From: Sphingomonas sp. ATCC 31555
GTDB taxonomy: Bacteria > Pseudomonadota > Alphaproteobacteria > Sphingomonadales > Sphingomonadaceae
Direction: 5' to 3'
DNA length: 64,000 nucleotides
NCBI RefSeq assembly: GCF_000282895.1
Contig: NZ_ALBQ01000032.1
Span: 1 to 64,000, forward strand
Every line of letters begins with the position of its first letter. Positions within the stretch are counted from its first letter, which is position 1. Below the pieces are notes generated by a model. The model saw nothing but the letters and a program-made list of their open reading frames with translations, ran no database searches and was not told where the DNA came from. Of the stretch, positions 35,484 through 45,335 are shown in pieces. The position numbers and the translations under genes are program-made.

Positions 35484-37532
35484 CTACAGCAGCGGTGGCT
35501 CCGAAAGTCCGTCCGCACCGGTTTCGATGCGGCCCGCCAGACGGCGGCGAAAGCAGGGTCGGGCGGGGTCGGCCAAGACGACATCGTACCAGCCGGCGCT
35601 GGCGGCGAGCGAGAAGCGCTTGCCCCCGCCGGGCCAGCTGCCGCCCGGAAACAAATCGGCATGGCGCGGCCATTCCAGCGTCCAGCCGCGAGGCGCGGTC
35701 ACGGCGAGCTGCGGACGCAGCGCGCGCCGGGTCTGACGCCAAGTCGCCAACCCAAGGGAATCGCTGTCGCGCCCCACGAAGTGCCGGTGGAACCCGTTGG
35801 GTCCGTACAGCCACAGATCATAGGCGCCTTCGGCATCAAGCGCCCATTCGGCCTCCAATGCGCTACCTGCTACCAACGTGTAGCGGCGTGGAGGTCGATC
35901 GAGGTGGAGGCGGTCATAGACATGGAGCACCGCCGCAGCGCCTGCGCAGTGCATCTGCAGCCGGATGTGGCCGGCCTCGCCAGGCACATCCTGCACGTCG
36001 AGCGCATAGGGCAGCGCGCGCGAAAGGCGCACGCCCGGTTCCTGCCGGGGCAGGCCTGCGGAAGCAGGTGGCGCGGTCGGCTCCGGCTGGCCTTGCAGCG
36101 CCGCCGCGCGGCGGGCCGCCGGGCGCGGGTCGGGCAGCATCGGTAGGGCGGCTGTGGCGTTGGACTTGCGGAAGTCGAACGCGCTGGTCAGATCTCCGCA
36201 TACCGCGCGACGCCAAGGGGAGATGTTCGGTTCGTACACGCCGAAACGTGCTTCGAGGAAGCGCAGGACCGAGCTATGGTCGAACAGCTGCGAATTGACC
36301 CAGCCGCCGCGGCTCCAGGGCGAGATGACATAGCAGGGCACACGTGGGCCCAGCCCATAGGCGCGGCCGATCAGCTCCGGCCGTTCCGATCCGGCATCTG
36401 CCGCGCTGGGCAGAAGATGATACTCGCCGCCGCAATCCACGAGCGAGGTGCCTGCAAAGCCGTTCGGCGCCTGCGGATCGCGGGACGGGGGGGCGGGGGG
36501 CGGCACATGGTCGAAAAAGCCGTCATTCTCATCGAACATCACGAGGAGCACGGTACGCGCCCAGACGGCTGGATCGGCGGTGAGCGCATCAATAACCGTG
36601 GCGGTATAGGCTGCACCTTGCGCCGGGCTCGACGGGCCAGGATGCTCACTGCCGGCGGCATCGGCGATAATCCAGGAAACCTGCGGCAGGCGACCGGCGA
36701 CCACGTCCGCACGCAGGCGATCGAGTCCATGGGTGGTCAGTGCGCGCTGCCGCAATGGCGATTGCGGTGCCGCCTCGCGATAGGCGGCGAATCCGACAAG
36801 GGGGTTGTCGGTGAAATTATCCGCCATGTTCTGATAGATTCGCCAGTCGATCCCGGCTGCCTGCAGCCGCTCCGGATAGGTTGTCCAGCGATAGGGTTCC
36901 GGCCACCCCCCCTTTTCGGCCAACTCGTCATGCGAGTTGCCGATGGCGGGGCCGCCCTTTGCTCCGGCCGGATCGTTCGTGCCCGTCCACAGAAACAGGC
37001 GGTTGGTGTTAGTGCCGGTGTGCACCGAACAATGATAGGCGTCGCAAAGGGTGAAGGCTTCGGCGAGGGCGAACTGGAACGCCAGATCGTCTCGAGCATA
37101 GTGGCCCAAGGCGCGCTCCGTCTTCGCCGCCGCCCAGTGCGCCATGCGTCCTTCGTCCCAGGCAGCCTGTGCGTCGGGCCAGCTGTGCGGCGTACCGGCT
37201 ACGCGCATCAGATCGAACTGCGCCGCGGTGGAAAGGTGGAATGGCGACACCCGCCGGCCATCGCCGGTGCGCTGCACCCAGACGGCATCGCCGCCGGGAA
37301 GGGGGATGGGCAGGGGATCACCGAAACCGCGCACCCCCTTCAGCGTGCCGAAATAGTGATCGAAGCTGCGATTTTCCTGCATCAGGATCACCACATGCGC
37401 GACATCGGCGATCGTACCGGTGCGTACGTCTGGAGCGATAGCGGCGGCACGGGCGACGCTGGAAAGCGCGGTGGCGGCGCTTGCCTCAACCCCCGTCTTC
37501 AGAAATCGCCTGCGCGTCGTTCCGTTCGTCAT
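35484..37532 (-). CDS. Tat-exported phosphocholine-preferring phospholipase C
   Basis: 682-residue non-haemolytic/haemolytic PLC-family enzyme. The Tat signal is TTRRRFLKTG (residues 5-14). The catalytic phosphoesterase domain has VVILMQENRSFDHYFGTLKG near residue 47 and FDENDGFFDHVPPP; two C-terminal beta domains of the DUF756 type (about 490-580 and 595-680) complete the architecture. It cleaves phosphatidylcholine or related lipids, releasing phosphocholine, in the periplasm or outside the cell. The start is ATG 37532, divergent from the tannase gene. Confidence 0.93.
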   Translation of the reverse strand: MTNGTTRRRFLKTGVEASAATALSSVARAAAIAPDVRTGTIADVAHVVILMQENRSFDHYFGTLKGVRGFGDPLPIPLPGGDAVWVQRTGDGRRVSPFHLSTAAQFDLMRVAGTPHSWPDAQAAWDEGRMAHWAAAKTERALGHYARDDLAFQFALAEAFTLCDAYHCSVHTGTNTNRLFLWTGTNDPAGAKGGPAIGNSHDELAEKGGWPEPYRWTTYPERLQAAGIDWRIYQNMADNFTDNPLVGFAAYREAAPQSPLRQRALTTHGLDRLRADVVAGRLPQVSWIIADAAGSEHPGPSSPAQGAAYTATVIDALTADPAVWARTVLLVMFDENDGFFDHVPPPAPPSRDPQAPNGFAGTSLVDCGGEYHLLPSAADAGSERPELIGRAYGLGPRVPCYVISPWSRGGWVNSQLFDHSSVLRFLEARFGVYEPNISPWRRAVCGDLTSAFDFRKSNATAALPMLPDPRPAARRAAALQGQPEPTAPPASAGLPRQEPGVRLSRALPYALDVQDVPGEAGHIRLQMHCAGAAAVLHVYDRLHLDRPPRRYTLVAGSALEAEWALDAEGAYDLWLYGPNGFHRHFVGRDSDSLGLATWRQTRRALRPQLAVTAPRGWTLEWPRHADLFPGGSWPGGGKRFSLAASAGWYDVVLADPARPCFRRRLAGRIETGADGLSEPPLL

Positions 37533-37601
37533 CCTGCTCTCTACCCGTGGCTGCGCGACAGCGGACTGCGCCGGTTAGGCGACAGCGCGATGACAGGTTG
37601 A

Positions 37602-37630
37602 TTGACCGATAATCGGCGCGAAGCTAATTA
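37602..37630 (+). promoter_or_regulatory. Sigma70-like promoter of the tannase-family gene
   Basis: TTGACC (37602-37607) and TAATTA (37625-37630) are separated by 17 bp, 36 bp before the start codon. A direct repeat AGCTAATT (37622-37629 and 37645-37652) overlaps and follows the -10 and may bind a regulator. GGAGGG precedes the ATG. Confidence 0.6.
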
Positions 37631-37665
37631 AAGTTATACAAGATAGCTAATTTGGAGGGTGCTCA

Positions 37666-39399
37666 ATGCGCGGGAACCAATCTGGCGCACGATGCGCGAT
37701 GCTGCTGGGCAGTGCCGCCGCCACGATGATGGCAGGCAACGCCCTCGCGTCGGGGCGTATGCACAAGCCTGCGGCTGCGCAGGTGCTAGAGGCGCGCTGC
37801 GCGAGGCTTGCTGAAGCGGCGCTACGCGGCGCTCCCGTACAGGGGCTTGCGATCAGTGCCGCCCGTTGGCAGCGGGTCCAGGCCGGCGCAGCATCCCAAC
37901 CGGCGCACTGCCTGATCGAGGGTCATTTCGGGGGGCATGTGGGGGTGATCGGCGGCCCTTATAGCATTGGCTTCCGAATGCGCCTTCCCGCGCAATGGAA
38001 CCATCGATTCTTGTTTCAAGGCGGCGGGGGCAGCAACGGTGTAATTGGTGATGCCACAGGACCCAACGGGCCGGGCAACCGATCGGCCCTGGAGCGCGGC
38101 TATGCGGTTATCGCGCAGGACAGCGGACATGATAATGGCCGCAACGCCGTAGCCGATCATGGCGGAGTGCTGGCGTTCGGCTTCGATCCGCAAGCGCGGC
38201 GCAACTATGGCCACGCCAGCCTGAAGCCAACCAACGATCTGGCCCATCATCTGCTGCGCGCCTTTTACGGGCGCGATAGCGTCAACAGCTTCTTCTGGGG
38301 CTGTTCGAAGGGGGGGCAGGAGGGGATGGCGTTCGTGCAGCGCTACCCCGAGGCGTTCGACGGCATCGTCGCCGCTGCACCGGGCTTCGCCCTGCCACGC
38401 GCGGCGTTGGCCGAGGCTTGGGACACGCAGGCAATCGCATCAATCCTACGCGCCCGGGGCGAAGCGCCGACGCTCGCCGGTCTGAAGATGGCACTGAGCG
38501 CGCCATCGCTGGCGTTGGTGCGCGATGTGGTACTGGCGACCTGTGACGCCGACGACGGCGCGGTGGATGGGATGATCACCGCAATTGGCCGATGCACCGC
38601 CGAACGCGTGGTGCCGGCGTTGCGCCAGCGTAGCTGCACCGCCGGCGCAAGTGGGCATTGTCTCGACGAACCGATAATCAATGCCTTGGCACGCATCATG
38701 GGCGGTGTACGCACCGCTGCGGGGAAGAATCTGTACGCGCCCTTCCCTTGGGATAGCGGCATCGCCGAGCCCGGCTGGCGCGTGTGGAAGGCGGGGCTGG
38801 AGAACGGCCCGCCGGCGCTGAACGTGCTGCTGGGAGCCGGCTCACTCGCGTCCGTGTTCACCACGGCGCCCACGCCTCTGCCCGGAGACCCGGAGAAGAT
38901 GCTCGCCTGGCAACTTAGCTTCGACTTTGAGCGGGACGCGGAGAGGATCAACGCCATCGCCGCGCCGTTCACAACGTCGGCGTGGCAGGACGTGGGGATG
39001 CAGGACACCGATCTTTCTCGGTTCCGCGCGCGGGGTGGCAAGCTGATCGTGCCGCACGGGATGAGCGATCCGGTATTTTCCGCTTATGACACCATCCAGT
39101 GGTGGAATGCCGTCGATCGTCGAATGGGCGGGCAGGCGGCGCGCTTCGTTCGGGTCTTTCCGGTGCCGGGAATGAACCATTGCGCCGGCGGCCCCGCGAC
39201 TGACCGCTTCGACAGCTTGGCCGCGCTAGAGCGCTGGGTGATCGAAAACAAGGCGCCCGACAGCATCGCCGCAACCGCAGGGCCGGAGACCCCCTGGCCG
39301 GGGCGCAAGCGGCCGCTATGTCCCTATCCCAGCGTAGCGCTACCTACTGGCGGTAGCTTCAGCTGCGGAAGGCTGAAAGCTGAGGGGGGGCGGGTTTAG
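37666..39399 (+). CDS. Tannase/feruloyl-esterase family hydrolase
   Basis: 577-residue exported alpha/beta-hydrolase. The signal peptide runs to about residue 29 (NALASG). The nucleophile is Ser214 in [11 protein letters not shown]; the conserved GGGGSNG oxyanion region (about 118-124) and [13 protein letters not shown] near the C-terminus supply the His, with the paired cysteines typical of the family. It releases gallic or hydroxycinnamic acids from plant esters. The start is ATG 37666 with GGAGGG upstream. The last 41 bp overlap the end of the convergent cysteine-desulfhydrase gene. Confidence 0.9.
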   Translation: MRGNQSGARCAMLLGSAAATMMAGNALASGRMHKPAAAQVLEARCARLAEAALRGAPVQGLAISAARWQRVQAGAASQPAHCLIEGHFGGHVGVIGGPYSIGFRMRLPAQWNHRFLFQGGGGSNGVIGDATGPNGPGNRSALERGYAVIAQDSGHDNGRNAVADHGGVLAFGFDPQARRNYGHASLKPTNDLAHHLLRAFYGRDSVNSFFWGCSKGGQEGMAFVQRYPEAFDGIVAAAPGFALPRAALAEAWDTQAIASILRARGEAPTLAGLKMALSAPSLALVRDVVLATCDADDGAVDGMITAIGRCTAERVVPALRQRSCTAGASGHCLDEPIINALARIMGGVRTAAGKNLYAPFPWDSGIAEPGWRVWKAGLENGPPALNVLLGAGSLASVFTTAPTPLPGDPEKMLAWQLSFDFERDAERINAIAAPFTTSAWQDVGMQDTDLSRFRARGGKLIVPHGMSDPVFSAYDTIQWWNAVDRRMGGQAARFVRVFPVPGMNHCAGGPATDRFDSLAALERWVIENKAPDSIAATAGPETPWPGRKRPLCPYPSVALPTGGSFSCGRLKAEGGRV

Positions 39400-40498
39400 G
39401 GGGAGGGGTAAAGATATCGTCAAGCGCCGCTTCGTGCGCGCCGGTTTCGTAGCCGTGTGCGCTGCGCCATCCCGCGTCGAAGCAGGTGGAGGCGTAGCGG
39501 CGTCCATCGTCGCACAGCAGCGTGACGATCGACCCCGCCTGGCCCGCCGCCCGCATCTCCCGGATCAACGCCGCGCATGCCCAGATGTTGGTGCCGGTAG
39601 AAACGCCGCAGGGCCGGCCGAGGATGCGGCTGATGCGGAGCGCCGCGGCAAGGCTGGCCGCATCGGGCACCGCGATCATCCGATCGATTACGTCGGGCAG
39701 GAAGGAGGGTTCCAGCTGCAGACGGCCGATCCCTTCGACGCAGGAAGGAGCGCCCGCGACTTCGGTGACGGCCCGATCCGCATGGTGGCGGTGGAATACC
39801 GATGCCTCGGGATCGGCGACGCACAGCTGGGTCGGCAGCCGGCGATAGCGGATATAGCGGCCGATCGTCGCGGAGGTACCGCCGGTGCCCGCACCGCAGA
39901 CGATATGACGCGGCACGGGATATTCCTCCTGTGCCATCTGATCGAAGATGGATTGGGCGATGTTGTTGTTGCCGCGCCAGTCGGTCGCGCGCTCGGCATA
40001 GGTAAACTGGTCCATGAAATGACCGCCGAGCGCCTGCGCCAGACGCTGCGCCTCGCTTCGCACCGAGCGCGGATCATCGACCTGATGGCAGCTGCCCCCA
40101 TGGAATTCGATCGCGGCAATCTTTTCGGGCGAGGTGCCCCGCGGCAGCACTGCCACGAAGGGCAGCCCGATCATCCGCGCGAAATAGGATTCGGAGACCG
40201 CCGTCGATCCGCTGGAGGCTTCGACAATCGTCGTCGTCGGGCCGATCCAGCCATTGCACAGCGCGTACAGGAACAGCGACCGGCCGAGGCGATGCTTGAG
40301 GCTGCCGGTGGGATGGCTTGACTCATCTTTCAAATACAACGTGATGCCCGGCGCGCCCGGCAGCTCGACACGCACCAGATGGGTGTCGGCCGAACGAGTG
40401 AATTCCGCATCGATCATGCGGACGGCCTGGTCGACCCAAGCGCGATCGGTTTCAGCGGCAGCGGCGCGAGCGTTGTGATCTAGCATCGCAGGCGCCAT
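39359..40498 (-). CDS. PLP-dependent cysteine desulfhydrase, Cds1-like
   Basis: 379-residue fold-type II PLP enzyme. The motif [18 protein letters not shown] places the PLP lysine at Lys68, with [12 protein letters not shown] and [12 protein letters not shown] binding substrate and phosphate. The block [20 protein letters not shown] resembles mycobacterial Cds1, which releases H2S from cysteine, more than CysK/CysM. A synthase role cannot be excluded. The start is ATG 40498 (or 40486). It lies downstream of a Crp/Fnr gene on the same strand and overlaps the convergent tannase gene by 41 bp. Confidence 0.85.
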   Translation of the reverse strand: MAPAMLDHNARAAAAETDRAWVDQAVRMIDAEFTRSADTHLVRVELPGAPGITLYLKDESSHPTGSLKHRLGRSLFLYALCNGWIGPTTTIVEASSGSTAVSESYFARMIGLPFVAVLPRGTSPEKIAAIEFHGGSCHQVDDPRSVRSEAQRLAQALGGHFMDQFTYAERATDWRGNNNIAQSIFDQMAQEEYPVPRHIVCGAGTGGTSATIGRYIRYRRLPTQLCVADPEASVFHRHHADRAVTEVAGAPSCVEGIGRLQLEPSFLPDVIDRMIAVPDAASLAAALRISRILGRPCGVSTGTNIWACAALIREMRAAGQAGSIVTLLCDDGRRYASTCFDAGWRSAHGYETGAHEAALDDIFTPPPKPAPPQLSAFRS

Positions 40499-40567
40499 AG
40501 CGAGGCGGGGACCCGTTCGTCGACTCCGGTCGAACCGGGCAGGCGCGTTTCCGCGCAGACGGCGACG

Positions 40568-41305
40568 TCAGCGCGCGGCGAGCGACAGGGCGCTGCCCAG
40601 CCGGCCTGCGGCCGGTGCGCGGCTTCGCGACGGAACCGCCTCGCGCGACCCGCGCATCAGCCGCACCGCGCCACCGCGCCATTCCAGCACCCCATCGCGC
40701 CGCATCGCCTGTAGGGTGCGGTTCACATGCACGCTGGTGAGCCCCAGTGCATCCGCCAGCGTTTCCTGCGTCAGCGGCATGGCGAAGCTATCCGGACCGG
40801 CCAGACCGGCGAGCGACAGTCGCTCGTGCATTTCGTACAGCCAGTCGAGGATGCGCTCATAGGCGCTCATGCGACCCAATCGCGCGATCTGTCGCAGCAG
40901 ATAGGTCTCGGAAAGCGCGGCGCTGATCGCATAGGCTTCCTTCAGCCCTGCGGATGGAGGTGCCGGCGCAGGGCAAAGCAGCGTTTCGCTGAGCGCCGTA
41001 ATGGTGGTGGCAGCGATCGGCTCGGCATGCGCCGGCTCCGGGATCAAGTCGCCTGGGAGGAGAAAACTGAGAACCTGTCGACGACCGTCGCTGAATAGCC
41101 GGGTCCGCCCCAGCCAGCCATCGAGCACCAGAAACTGCCCGCCGATACGCTGGCCCTCAACCACCAGATCGCGCATTGCCGAAATCGTCTGCGGCGCCTC
41201 GGCGGCCGTGCGCAGAAGGTTCCGATCTTGATCGGCAAGTTGCGCCAGCGACCCTAGTCGTCGGGAGACGGACGTGTGCGTTGCGGGAAGCGTGCGAGTC
41301 AACAT
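40568..41305 (-). CDS. Crp/Fnr-family transcriptional regulator
   Basis: 245-residue regulator with an N-terminal cyclic-nucleotide-binding-like beta-roll (about 20-120) and a C-terminal winged HTH (LTQETLADALGLTSVHVNRTLQAM, about 180-205). The N-terminal cysteines of Fnr are absent, so it is not an Fe-S oxygen sensor; the ligand is unknown. Many alphaproteobacterial proteins of this kind respond to stress or low oxygen. A TGAAC-N16-CGTT sequence close to the general-stress promoter lies directly upstream (41317-41341), though it leaves almost no leader. Confidence 0.9.
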   Translation of the reverse strand: MLTRTLPATHTSVSRRLGSLAQLADQDRNLLRTAAEAPQTISAMRDLVVEGQRIGGQFLVLDGWLGRTRLFSDGRRQVLSFLLPGDLIPEPAHAEPIAATTITALSETLLCPAPAPPSAGLKEAYAISAALSETYLLRQIARLGRMSAYERILDWLYEMHERLSLAGLAGPDSFAMPLTQETLADALGLTSVHVNRTLQAMRRDGVLEWRGGAVRLMRGSREAVPSRSRAPAAGRLGSALSLAAR

Positions 41306-41365
41306 AGCTGTCTGGCAACGCGTCGCCGCCCGGAAGGTTCAACGGCAAATTATTGAGTGCAAACG

Positions 41366-42022
41366 TTATTCCGAGAAAGCACTCGCTGGCAGGCCGAGCG
41401 TGCATCGTACGCCGCCCGGCAGCAACGCGAATGTGCACACCGATCCCAGCTGTCTCGGCAAGATATCCTGTATAAACGTCTGGCCAAAACCCTTTCGCCG
41501 CGCGTCCAGCGGCGCGAGTATGGGAACAGCCTCCTCGCGCCATGTAAGCGTCAGCCCGTCGCCCTGCAGTGTCCAGCCGATGTGCAACCGCGCGGTGCCG
41601 CGAAGAGATCCGAGCATTCCGAACTTGATCGAATTGGTCGTCAATTCGTGCAGCGCCAGGCTGATAAATCTGCCTGTATCGGGGCGCAGGCGGACCGGCG
41701 AACCCTCCACGGCGATGTTGGTGGCGTAGCCGAATTCAAAGGCCCGCAGTTCCTCGCGAACCAGTACCTCCAGTTCCAGACCCGAGGTCCAGCGGATCAG
41801 CGAATCGCACACTGAAAGCGCGCTCATCCGTCCGCGCAGATGCGCGTCGCGACCATAGGGTTCGTCGTCATTGGCTGCGTCATCGGCTGCCGCCTGCACC
41901 AGGTCTTGCAGATAGGTTGCAACGCAAGCCGCCTCATCGGCCGGCAGTGCACCGTGAACAAGCGAAGCGAAATGCTGATCCGTTATTCGCCTGTTCACGC
42001 AACACCCGCTCTTCCACTGCAT
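41366..42022 (-). CDS. HWE-kinase-like ATPase domain protein lacking the phosphoacceptor motif
   Basis: 218-residue protein. The C-terminal part (about 110-215) is an HWE/HisKA2-type ATP-binding domain: LALHELTTNSIKFGML is the N-box and GFGQTFIQDI the helix that follows. The segment at 60-100 aligns with the second dimerisation helix of HWE kinases. The first helix, however, has no H-R-V/I-K/R-N motif, so it should not autophosphorylate in the usual way. It could be an anti-sigma-like ATPase, a modulator of other HWE kinases, or a relic. The start is ATG 42022; Crp/Fnr follows 60 bp downstream. Confidence 0.7.
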   Translation of the reverse strand: MQWKSGCCVNRRITDQHFASLVHGALPADEAACVATYLQDLVQAAADDAANDDEPYGRDAHLRGRMSALSVCDSLIRWTSGLELEVLVREELRAFEFGYATNIAVEGSPVRLRPDTGRFISLALHELTTNSIKFGMLGSLRGTARLHIGWTLQGDGLTLTWREEAVPILAPLDARRKGFGQTFIQDILPRQLGSVCTFALLPGGVRCTLGLPASAFSE

Positions 42023-42150
42023 CCAATGCCGTGTAGGGGCGCCGCGTCCCGAAGGCGGGGATCGGGCAGGCGAGACGCGGCTGTGTTGGCATAGCCGTTC
42101 TCGCTGCCGTCGGAACGATGGCCAAAGGGTCAGGTGGCCGCCCGTCTCCG

Positions 42151-44250
42151 CTATTCTGCGGCGACCTGCAGCGCTGCGCCCGCAGTCAGGCGCGTGCCCA
42201 GTTCGCGGGCGAACCAGGCGCAGGTGCGCTCCAGTCCCTCTGCCAGCGCCACCTGCGGCGTCCAGCCCAGCACTTCCTGCGCGCGGGCGATATCCGGCTT
42301 GCGTCGGCGGGGATCGTCGGTGGGAAGCGGATGATGTTCGATCGACGCATCGGTGCCGGTAAGCGCCGCAATGCGATCGGCAAGTTCGCCGACGGTAATT
42401 TCGTAAGGATTTCCGAGGTTTATCGGATCCATTCCACTAATATCGCTATTCATTAGCAGGATAAGGCCGCGCACCAGATCGTCGACATAGCAGAAGCTGC
42501 GGGTCTGGCTGCCGTCGCCATATAGGGTCAGCGGCTTGCCCGAAAGCGCCTGCACGATGAGGTTGGATACCACGCGGCCGTCATCGAACAGCATGTGCGG
42601 GCCATAGGTGTTGAAAATGCGCGCGACGCGAACCTCGGCTCGGCCGGTGCGGCAGAAATCATACGTCAGCGCCTCCGCGGCGCGCTTGCCCTCGTCATAG
42701 CAGGCGCGCGGGCCGGTGCAGCTGACCCACCCGCGATAGCTCTCGCGCTGCGGGTGCATCTCGGGATCGCCATAGACTTCCGAGGTGGAGGTAAGCAGGA
42801 AGCGCGCGCCCGCTTCGGACGCGAGCCGCAGCAGGCGATCGGTGCCGACGACATTCGTTAGCATCGTGTGTTCGGGATCCACCTGATATTGCGGCGGCGA
42901 GGCGGCGCAGGCGAGATTGTAGACCTGCTTGAAGCGATGCGCTCGCGCCAGGATCGACGCCGGCAACGCCTCGACAATGTCGCCGCGGACGAACTCAAAG
43001 CCAGGGCGTCCTTCAAGGGCGTGCAGGTTCGACAGATTCGAGGTCTGCAGATTGTCTAGGCACACCACCTGTTCGCCGCGATCAAGCAGCTCTGCGCACA
43101 GATGCGACCCGATAAAGCCCGCGCCCCCGGCGACCAGGATCAGCGACGATTCTTCTTTGTTTTTCATGCGGGCATTCCTCTCCTGGCGCGTGCCGCGGGG
43201 CCGCGCTCTCGCTTCTGTCAGATAGGCTTCGAGCTCGGCGGCGCGGTGCGCGGCGTCATGCCCTTCGAACAGCCGCCGGCGTGCCGCCGTACCGATGGCT
43301 TCCGCATCGTCATGGAGCGCCGCGATGGCATCTTCCGTGCTGTCGGCCAGCAGGATTTCTTCTCCTGGAGCGAACAGGCTCTCGATGCCGGCCCAGCGAT
43401 CCGAAAGGATCGGCGTGCCGCATGCCGCCGCTTCGAAAAGGCGCACCGAAGGCGACCAGCCCGCTGCGATCATGTCGGCGCGCGTGACGTTCAGCGTCAT
43501 TCGAGAGGCGGAATAGAAGCCGGGATGCTCGGCGGGGGGAAGATGTTCGATCCGCTCGACATTGGCCGGCCAGTCGATGTCCGTCGGATATTGCGGGCCG
43601 GCAACGGCGAAGCGCTTTTCCGGGCAGCGACGGGCCGGCTCCAGCAGCAGCTTCTCCAGCGTCGGCTGGCGATCGGGACTATAGGTGCCGAGATAGGTGA
43701 GATCCCAGCGCTTGGGCACCTCCAATGGGCGATACGCATCGGTATCGACCGAGCAATAAAGCGCGCGGGCGGCCGGGCTACCCAGCTCGCGCTCGATCCT
43801 ATCGAGGGTGGGGCCGCCGGTGAAGCTCAGATAGACGTCATAGCCGGGGATCAGCGCGGGCTTCAGATAGTCGAATTCCCCACGCGCCAGCTTGGCGAGC
43901 GTAACCGGCGTATCGATATCGTAGAAGGCGGTGACGCCTTGCGCCGTGCCCTGCACGAACTCGCCGACCGCCACGCCATCGGGCACATAGGAGCCGACGA
44001 TCACTGCATCCGCCCCGGCGATCGCCTCGCGCCAGCGGTCCAGGTCCGCCAGCGTCTGATAATATTCGAGCCGGCAAAAATCGGGATCGACCAGATCGCG
44101 GTGCGCGCCGGCATACCAGGGCACCTCGCGTTCGAGGAACAGCACATCATGTCCCCGAGCGGCGAAGGCCCGCAGCAGCGCGCGGAAGGTGGTGGCGTGG
44201 CCGTTACCCCAGGAGGAGCCGAGGCTGAGGCCGAGGACAATCAGCTTCAT
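42151..44250 (-). CDS. CgeB-like glycosyltransferase fused to UDP-glucuronate-decarboxylase-like SDR
   Basis: 699-residue in-frame fusion. Residues 1-355 are a CgeB-type glycosyltransferase (GNGHATTFRALLRAFAARGH; VRLFEAAACGTPILSD near 270). Residues 362-699 are a complete extended SDR: VAGGAGFIGSH, STSEVYGDPEMHP, YDEGKRAAEA as the Tyr-x3-Lys pair, and the downstream GDGSQTRSFCYVDD typical of UDP-xylose synthases. Met362 (codon at 43165-43167) is preceded by AGGAGAGGA eight bases upstream, so the SDR could also be made separately. It is the last gene of a six-gene operon whose members all overlap by 4 bp. Confidence 0.88.
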   Translation of the reverse strand: MKLIVLGLSLGSSWGNGHATTFRALLRAFAARGHDVLFLEREVPWYAGAHRDLVDPDFCRLEYYQTLADLDRWREAIAGADAVIVGSYVPDGVAVGEFVQGTAQGVTAFYDIDTPVTLAKLARGEFDYLKPALIPGYDVYLSFTGGPTLDRIERELGSPAARALYCSVDTDAYRPLEVPKRWDLTYLGTYSPDRQPTLEKLLLEPARRCPEKRFAVAGPQYPTDIDWPANVERIEHLPPAEHPGFYSASRMTLNVTRADMIAAGWSPSVRLFEAAACGTPILSDRWAGIESLFAPGEEILLADSTEDAIAALHDDAEAIGTAARRRLFEGHDAAHRAAELEAYLTEARARPRGTRQERNARMKNKEESSLILVAGGAGFIGSHLCAELLDRGEQVVCLDNLQTSNLSNLHALEGRPGFEFVRGDIVEALPASILARAHRFKQVYNLACAASPPQYQVDPEHTMLTNVVGTDRLLRLASEAGARFLLTSTSEVYGDPEMHPQRESYRGWVSCTGPRACYDEGKRAAEALTYDFCRTGRAEVRVARIFNTYGPHMLFDDGRVVSNLIVQALSGKPLTLYGDGSQTRSFCYVDDLVRGLILLMNSDISGMDPINLGNPYEITVGELADRIAALTGTDASIEHHPLPTDDPRRRKPDIARAQEVLGWTPQVALAEGLERTCAWFARELGTRLTAGAALQVAAE

Positions 44251-45335
44251 GCGGCTTTCCTTTCGCGCGGGCGCTGGGATTTCAGAATCGCATCCACCTG
44301 CGCGCCGCGCAGATCGTAGCTATGCTCGGCCAGCACGCGTGTGCGGGCAGCCTCTCCGATCGAGCGGGCGCGCGCCGGCGTGAGCGCGGCGAGATGATCG
44401 GCCACGTCCTGTCCATCGCGGGCGACCAACACTTCGCTGTCCGGCTTCAGGAATAGCTCAATACCTTCCCACGCGTCGGTAATCAGGCACGCGGCGGCGC
44501 CGGCAGCTTCGAACACGCGGGTTGCGGGCGAGAAGCCGATCGCCGCCATCGAATCGCGCGCGACGTTGAGGACCGCCTGCGGCGTGCAGTTGAAGGCATT
44601 GTGGTCCGCCGTGCCGACATGGCCGATGGCGCGGACATTCTGCGGCATCCCCTTGTCGTGCCAGCCATTGCCGCCGAGCAGGAAGCGGCGATCGGGCGCC
44701 AGCGATGCAGCCCGCAGGAAGAATTCCTCGATCCGCGCCTCGCGATCGGGCAGCCGATTGGCGAGCAGCGCGAGATCGGCGTCGAAGCGCGAATCGGCGG
44801 GGGCGGGGTGGTGCGTCTCCGGATCAAGCGCATTGTACACCGGGATGCACTGGTTCGCGCCCATCGCGGTATAGGCGTTGATCACCGGCGGCCCGCCGCC
44901 ATAGGTGAGGACGAGATCGATTTCCGGCAGCGCGGCGCGCACCGGATGGCTCGGGTCGGCCCGCATTTCGTCAAGCGTCGCGGCGGCATCGACATCCCAG
45001 AAGATGCGCAGCGCGTCGGCGCGGGGAGCGGTGCGGAGCGCTTCGATCAACTCGCGGTCGAACACGCCGACGCCGCTGGCCTTCACCACCACATCGGCCT
45101 TATGCGCTTCGGCCAGCACGCTGTGCAGACCCTCATCGGTTGCCGGATAGACGACCACCTTCGCCCAGGCGGGGGGGTCGATATCGCGGTGCTGCTGGCG
45201 CTCGAAGGCATCCGGTTCGTAGAAGGTGATGTCGTAGCCACGGGCGGCCAGCGCCTTGAGAATGCCGCGATAATAGGTCGCGGCGCCGTTCCAGTAGGAG
45301 GATAGCAGGCTGGATCCGTAGAATGCGATCTTCAT
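44247..45335 (-). CDS. CgeB-like glycosyltransferase
   Basis: 362-residue GT-B-fold protein. The N-terminal KIAFYGSSLLSSYWNGAAT and the C-terminal donor-binding block PATRVFEAAGAAACLITDAW match CgeB/spore-maturation-type glycosyltransferases. It is clearly paralogous to the transferases on either side (same SSYWNG-type start, same GYDITFYEPD strand). Donor and acceptor sugars are unknown. ATGA overlaps at both ends tie it to the operon. Confidence 0.85.
   Translation of the reverse strand: MKIAFYGSSLLSSYWNGAATYYRGILKALAARGYDITFYEPDAFERQQHRDIDPPAWAKVVVYPATDEGLHSVLAEAHKADVVVKASGVGVFDRELIEALRTAPRADALRIFWDVDAAATLDEMRADPSHPVRAALPEIDLVLTYGGGPPVINAYTAMGANQCIPVYNALDPETHHPAPADSRFDADLALLANRLPDREARIEEFFLRAASLAPDRRFLLGGNGWHDKGMPQNVRAIGHVGTADHNAFNCTPQAVLNVARDSMAAIGFSPATRVFEAAGAAACLITDAWEGIELFLKPDSEVLVARDGQDVADHLAALTPARARSIGEAARTRVLAEHSYDLRGAQVDAILKSQRPRERKAA

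Noticed and set aside
42151..44250. Treating the glycosyltransferase-SDR gene as two separate genes.
   Set aside because: No stop codon separates the halves in the given sequence; the internal start is reported as an alternative instead.
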